NCBI GenBank assembly: GCA_013397435.1
Contig: VZRG01000761.1
Span: 53,492-117,491, forward strand
From: Erythrocercus mccallii
Taxonomy: Eukaryota; Chordata; Aves; Passeriformes; Dicruridae
Reading direction: 5' to 3'
DNA length: 64,000 nt
Shown here: positions 58,801-64,000 of the stretch, piece after piece
Position numbering within the stretch: the stretch's first letter is position 1
Layout: each line of letters begins with the position of its first letter
The notes under the pieces: generated by a model
What the model was told of the DNA's origin: nothing
Database searches by the model: none
What the model saw: only the letters and a program-made list of their open reading frames with translations
Position numbers and translations under genes: made by a program

Positions 58801-60976
58801 TGACCACAAAGTGACTTTTCAGCGCTGGTCATCTTGGGTCTATAAATGTCCTTGGGAACTTACCATGTCAAACGATTGTAGGAAAAGGTCATGTCAGACT
58901 GACCAAATCATCTGACTCTTCATCTCCTCTTTCTCCTGTGTTTATCAGGTCATTTGAAGCCATTTATCTACTTAGTTGTCACTACATTGACTCTCTGCTA
59001 TTAAGGATCATTCATATTGTAAGGGCCATGCACTGTCTGTGTTGCCCAGCAAATTATAAAAGACAAAACAGGTACCTCACAAGTCATGTGCTCTAGGGGA
59101 ATAAACCAGAAGGCTCTTGTCTGAGCTGTAATTTAAAGTCAAGCACCGGAAGCTGCCGTAACAAAGCACTTGTGTGCAATCTAAGTCACATCAAAAAGGG
59201 CTTATAAGTCAAAAGTGTAAATTCTGCAGAGCCAGATTTGACTATGATTTCCGTAAAATTTTTAGAAATATAGATGGACCTGAAAATGAGACTGCAGTTT
59301 TATAGTCCTTTTTCTGCTCCCTTAGAAATAAGAAATACTGCTGCCTATTGAGTCTGATGGACTTGCTGGACTCCAGCTATTGCATACTTCTGCTAGATAG
59401 GTATCCTGAGCCCAATGGGCTACTCTGATGCTCTCAGAGATGAAGAAACTTCACTTTCCTAAAGAGGGTGACAGAAGTCACCACTGCCCCTCTGTCTTCC
59501 AAGAAGCCAGCTCTGTCCTTCAGGCAGGAAGTCAAGGACTGTGGGAAGTGTTGACTGTTTGGTCTGTAATTAAAAGAAAGGTACTTACAAGAACCTATTC
59601 ATATCCTTTATGATCTCCCCCAGGATCATTTAAGTGACTAATTTGGACAGCCTAGACAACAAATGAGGATCGGTCTCCTCTCTTTCTACAACTCTGTAAA
59701 CATAATCCTTGATTGATTGGCCTCTAATATATCAGACCTAAATGAAAAATTAATTAGATTGGCTGCAACCCTGAAGTGAGCACTTTACCACTTTGTTGTT
59801 TTGTACATTTGATCCTTTCTTCTTTGATTTATGGGCAAAGGAGAAAAGGGAGAGAAAAAAGAGGAGGAAAAAGAGATTCGTTCTCACTGTCCCTTGAAGT
59901 CAGCTGGGTTTATTGAAAACTGAGCTCTGCTTGGCCAAGAAGCAAAATGGGCAGCAGCAGCAGTTCCCTACTGGCACATACCATGTAGGTAGGAAGGTCC
60001 AAAGGGAGCTACTCATCTCCCAAAAACTATGCCTTTAAGGAAAGCCCCGACATTGGTTTTGTCAATCTAGATTTTTCCCTGGCTGTGTCCATGATTCCAG
60101 CATCCTGGTTTGCATGGCCCTTCCCTGCAATGAATTTTTTTCTCCCTGAAATAATAGGGCCATAGTTTGGATCTGCCCTTGGAAAGGCCAATAAAAATGT
60201 TTTGTTGGAGATGGTAAGGATTGCCATTGCTGACTTTCACAAGAAGTGCTGGAAGCTCTCTTGTGAGAGCTGGCCAATATGATGTTGCTTTGTCTTGGAA
60301 AAATCTTCTGACTTTGTTGAATACTACGACATCAAAACACTAGCAGAACACGTGACAGTCACCATGTTTCACAATCTCAAAGGGTGAAGCATACCTCATG
60401 GTGAAAAATAAACCAAATGCCTTCTAGGCTTGTAAAGTATTGTAGCATTCAGAGCAGAGTTAGACGATGAAAAATAAATTTTGGAAAAACCCAACAACAC
60501 AGTGAAGAGTGAAAACAAAAAATCTGAGCTTAACACACCCAGGGGTGAACAGCAAGGGCGAGTGAAGAGCATGTTGTTAATCACAGCCAAATTTTTGCCA
60601 AAGCCTGAGGCCCAGATAGGCAGCTGAAAAGTAGCAGCATTTTAAATACAAACCAGTACTAAATACAAACCAGCCAGGAGGAAATAATGCAACTCTGAAG
60701 TGAGGCACAGTTGAAATAAGAAACTTTTATGTTATTTAAAGAGTTATTAAAAGTGAGAGCAGAAATTAAACTGAATTCCAGGGAGCAGTTATATGGGCAG
60801 ATATATAGAAAATTTGGCCTTAGTGTGGCTTTATCTTGAGAAGGAAAACATTTGGGCCAGGTTTGAAAAATATTTTTTTCTGTAAATAACAGAAAGAAAA
60901 CTCGTATTTGAAACAAAATACTTTGATATAAACTCGCTGATTTCAAGAACGCTTTTATTAATGCAGCAAAAGCAAA
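55891..60976. other. Host noncoding DNA, no gene recognised
   Basis: About 5.1 kb. A block at about 56560-56650, ATTA-rich with unusual CpGs, is a candidate conserved noncoding element. The 135-codon frame at 57964-58371 has no family signal. Confidence 0.45.
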
Positions 60977-61010
60977 ATTAAGAAGAAGAAGAAGAAAAAA
61001 GCAAAATTAA
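60971..61010. repeat. (GAA)n simple repeat flanked by a 10-bp direct repeat
   Basis: AAG units at 60980-60996 lie between two copies of GCAAAATTAA (60972-60981 and 61001-61010), as expected from a small slippage duplication. Confidence 0.8.
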
Positions 61011-62810
61011 AGTATTGTGCATGTGGTATTTCAAGGCTTTGCTTCTTGCAGAGAGCTCTTCATCAGCTGTCCAGATACAGGAGACCAATAAAAAAAGACA
61101 CCCGTGCCAGAGTCTTGACTTCCTGCTCAGAAAACGCTTTCTTGACAAGCCATCTCTTCTACTTTCTTCCCCTCTCTCTCTCCTTTCTTGATTTGACAGG
61201 ATTCAGCCCCAAAGCACTACCCTGAAAACTAGTCTGTGTGGTTTTGAGGTAGAAACTGCATTGTGTGTCTGTGTGCATGGCTTGTTGTGCAACATTTTAA
61301 AATATATTTTAAAACAGACTTGATTATTCTATGTTCTCCTGACTGGAGGGGGAACCAACAGAATTCAGATTTTTTCCATTTCCAGGTCAAAACCTCCAGG
61401 ATTAAGTCGGGCAGAGGGAGGACTTCAGCCAGGATTCCAACAATCCTTGCATTGATTAATTAGAAGACTAGTGCCAGCTCGGGGGGCTCTACCTCACATC
61501 TCGTAATGAAACTTTTCAAAAGACCTCTATTTTTAACTGCCACAAAAGCAAATTTACAGCCAAGGTGCTTTTTCACTAAATGAATGCACAAGTTTATCTC
61601 CAGTTGGTGCATGGTGCAAGCCAGGCTGTCTTGCAAGACAAAACTGGAAAAAGCTCAAACTTCAAGCCGCGGTAACGTGTATGGGGCAGGTCTGCAACTG
61701 CAGGAGGAGAGGCTGCTTCAGCATGCCCAGGTTGAGGGAATATGCATCCAGTAGTTTGGGAAGTGTTCATGGTGTGGCTTGGATGATAAAGCCTGAGATT
61801 TCAAGTCCTAAAAAGAATTTTTCTGCAGGTGCAGACACGTGGTGCTGTGTTTCATGTATAACATATAGCTTTGCCAATAGTTGGTTAGTTTGGTCATCTC
61901 TGAAAAGGATTTCTACTCTGTTACCCTAGTGAGATTCTTCCTTCCACTCTAGTGAAAAAAAAAAAGAAACCAAAACGTGGCACAATCAGACTCCTGTCCC
62001 AACTTCAGTGCACCTTTTCACCTGGGATTTTTTTTTTTGCACTACAATGCAGTGCTGTGACAAATTTCTTAGGACTACTTACAGGTTTTCTATAGGCTTC
62101 TCCACTTTATTATCCTAATGGTGATCTTTGACAGTTGTGAATGAGACCAAACTGAGAAAAGCTGGCTGTTTTGCCCAATGCTATTTTTGTTCTCAACAAA
62201 GATGTTACCTTATCTAAAATGGTGCAGTATGAATATGCTCCACGTGACCATAAAACCAAAAAAAGCACAGACATGGGCATTACTGTGTATTTTTTCATTA
62301 CAGATTTCAGATTCATATCCCCTTGACTTTTATAAAAAATCTATTTCCAAGGAAACAGTAGCTGAACATCTCTGAGAAATTAATTATAGCAGGTTCTGCT
62401 CTGGACAGGAAAGGCCTGCCTGTGACAAGGATATCAAATCCACAGCATGACTGGATCAGGAAAGCAAAATCTGCATGGCACTTTGGGTGCTAGAAGTTTG
62501 GTGGTTGTGGACCTGTGCTTATAACTGCTGTTGTGTCGGGTGGGATTTTGTGAGGAGCTTAGGAGGCGTGTGCCTATGGCATCTGGCTACTGAGCACCAT
62601 TATTAAATTGTGCAGGAAAGCCCTTCATGCTCTCTGTGGCTGCAGTAACGACTGTAAAATTTGGCTGTACCGCAAGCAAGCAAAGGTAATAGCAGATCTC
62701 CTCCTTAACAGGGTATATGTAAACTATTATATATCTCTGGTCAGCTTTTCTCCAAAGATCTTCATCAGTTTCTGATCCAACCTTTCAGACTTCCTTTTAT
62801 GTTAAATTAA
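61011..62810. other. Host noncoding DNA, no gene recognised
   Basis: About 1.8 kb with no gene or repeat family recognised; short A and T runs at about 61953 and 62030. Confidence 0.45.
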
Positions 62811-62950
62811 TGATATCTCAGTTGTTTGGAGCAAGGTGTTTATAATGTGAAAGTTGTGGGTTTGATTCCCATTTGGGTAATTCATTCAAGATTTTGACTC
62901 GATGGTCCTTGTGGGTCCCTTCCAACTCAGAATATTCTTTGATGCTGTAA
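62811..62950 (+). repeat. tRNA-Ile-derived SINE with CR1 tail (TguSINE1 type)
   Basis: The head follows tRNA-Ile closely, with an A-box-like TCTCAGTTGTTTGGAGC (62816-62832) and a B-box-like GGGTTTGATTCC (62858-62869), both mutated. The tail from about 62896 (GACTCGATGGTCC then GGGTCCCTTCCAACTCAG) is the 3' end of CR1, the avian LINE that would mobilise it. The last bases are a decayed form of the CR1 octamer repeat. A SINE with this structure is described from zebra finch, which supports a songbird source. Confidence 0.8.
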
Positions 62951-64000
62951 TTTTGGTGATTTTTTTTTTCCCTGTGAAAATTCCATGGGAGATATTCTTT
63001 GGAGCAGAACAGAGAGCCCAACTAGCAGTATCCATGACTCCTGCTCCCCTGTTGCAGACTGTGACCACTGCAGTGCTGTCTAAGACAGGAAGAGCTACTG
63101 CTAAAAAACTCACTGAATGAATAGCTTTAAATTTTCAGTGAAAACCACTGACATTTTAATTTTCTGCAGATGCTTATTTTCTTTAAGCTTTCATTTTCTG
63201 CAGATTGTCTTGGGGAAAAAATGTTTTACATAATCTCTTTTTCTGCTTTTGGATGCTTGACCCTATCTCTGGAGGAAATACAGGTAGGGAGAAGAAATTG
63301 TGGTGCAACTTTTAAATACATACATTTAAGAATCTACCACTGAGACTTCTTTTATAAGTCTTTGGATATCATCAAATGAAGCCATTAGTTTCTGAAAAGG
63401 ATTAAAATGAAAAATCTTTGAAGTCAGAAAACTGCCCTGGCGAGTTAGCTCTGAGAATGGAATGGCTTGGGTTTTTTTCTTTTTTTTTCCCCTTCTTACA
63501 AATAGGAAAATGATATGTTGTAACTTTAACCTGATCAGATCAGTGTCTGAAAACTCAGGGTGAAGTATTATCCCTCTTAAAGTCAGTGTCAAACTCCCTG
63601 CTGATTTCAGTAGAGTTATGATAAATCCTTGTGGAAAATGACATATCGCATTACAGTATTCTCAACTTTTTTATTTTTCCCTAAGTAATATATCTCATGA
63701 GCCATATACCTGGTGCTTTCTCTCTTCTCAAAAGATACAGCTTTCCATGAGAAAACCAGATATGATGATCCTTTATGTCTTGTACTTGAAAGTACTTCTA
63801 TAATTTTTAGTGTAACTACTGCACAGTACGAGGTGTGGGAACAATTTCCTCACTTCCATCTCAGAAATATGTTTGCATCAGGAATGTTTGTTCAAGTAAT
63901 AATAATCAAAGGGCTGGTTATTCAGCAGGTATTCCTATTGATGTTATGAAGTCCATTTCTGAGCTGGTGTTTTATTTCTTGCTGGATGGAGCAAATGAAG
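62951..64000. other. Host noncoding DNA to window end
   Basis: About 1 kb of AT-rich host sequence with short T runs; no gene or repeat recognised. Confidence 0.45.

Noticed and set aside
62811..62883. A functional tRNA gene
   Set aside because: The A and B boxes are mutated, the acceptor stem does not pair, and a CR1 tail follows directly; it is a SINE head.
1..64000. CRISPR arrays, operons, bacterial promoters or integrons
   Set aside because: No spaced direct repeats, no dense coding and no ribosome-binding pattern; the sequence is vertebrate.

Overview
The window is vertebrate nuclear DNA, most likely from a bird and probably a songbird. Three things point there: a tRNA-Ile-headed, CR1-tailed SINE at about 62811-62950 (the TguSINE1 type known from passerines), a solo retroviral LTR at 22837-23432 of a type I remember from passerine genomes, and sparse, AT-rich, repeat-poor host sequence. 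No tRNA or rRNA gene, operon, CRISPR array or other bacterial structure is present. The family calls are from memory and were not searched.

Positions 1-6317 are an endogenous retrovirus (ERV) on the minus strand, cut by the left window edge. Reading right to left it has: a 5' LTR (6317-5564) with a TATA box and polyadenylation signal; an 18-nt primer binding site matching tRNA-Trp (5558-5541); a leader of about 0.9 kb with an internal 118-bp duplication and a consensus splice donor; a gag relic (4646-3114) with a myristoylation-type start, a PPPY late motif, the end of capsid and one CCHC knuckle; a pol relic in which protease, reverse transcriptase and nearly all of RNase H are missing and only integrase remains, spread over three frames (2662-1612); an env region (1586-91) in two long frames; a polypurine tract (43-31); and the first 28 nt of the 3' LTR. 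Gag, integrase and Env look gammaretrovirus-like (class I). Gag and pol are clearly dead. Env needs only one frame change to read through. Its front half is an unusual cysteine-pair-rich domain with no visible signal peptide, and its back half has a CX7CC motif, coiled-coil region and membrane anchor but no visible fusion peptide.

Positions 6318-64000 are host sequence in which I recognise no gene. It holds the solo LTR, a second LTR-like fragment (42150-42518), the SINE, microsatellites, two long T/G tracts and one small CpG-rich patch (46290-46560). I list a few exon-like segments at low confidence: 21170-21246 on plus, and 37894-38550, 51242-51709, 52173-52232 and 55674-55890 on minus. Most other open frames here are what chance gives in 64 kb, and many start at non-ATG codons. 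The host part reads like a large intron or intergenic desert; several homeodomain-site-rich blocks resemble conserved enhancers, but that needs an alignment.
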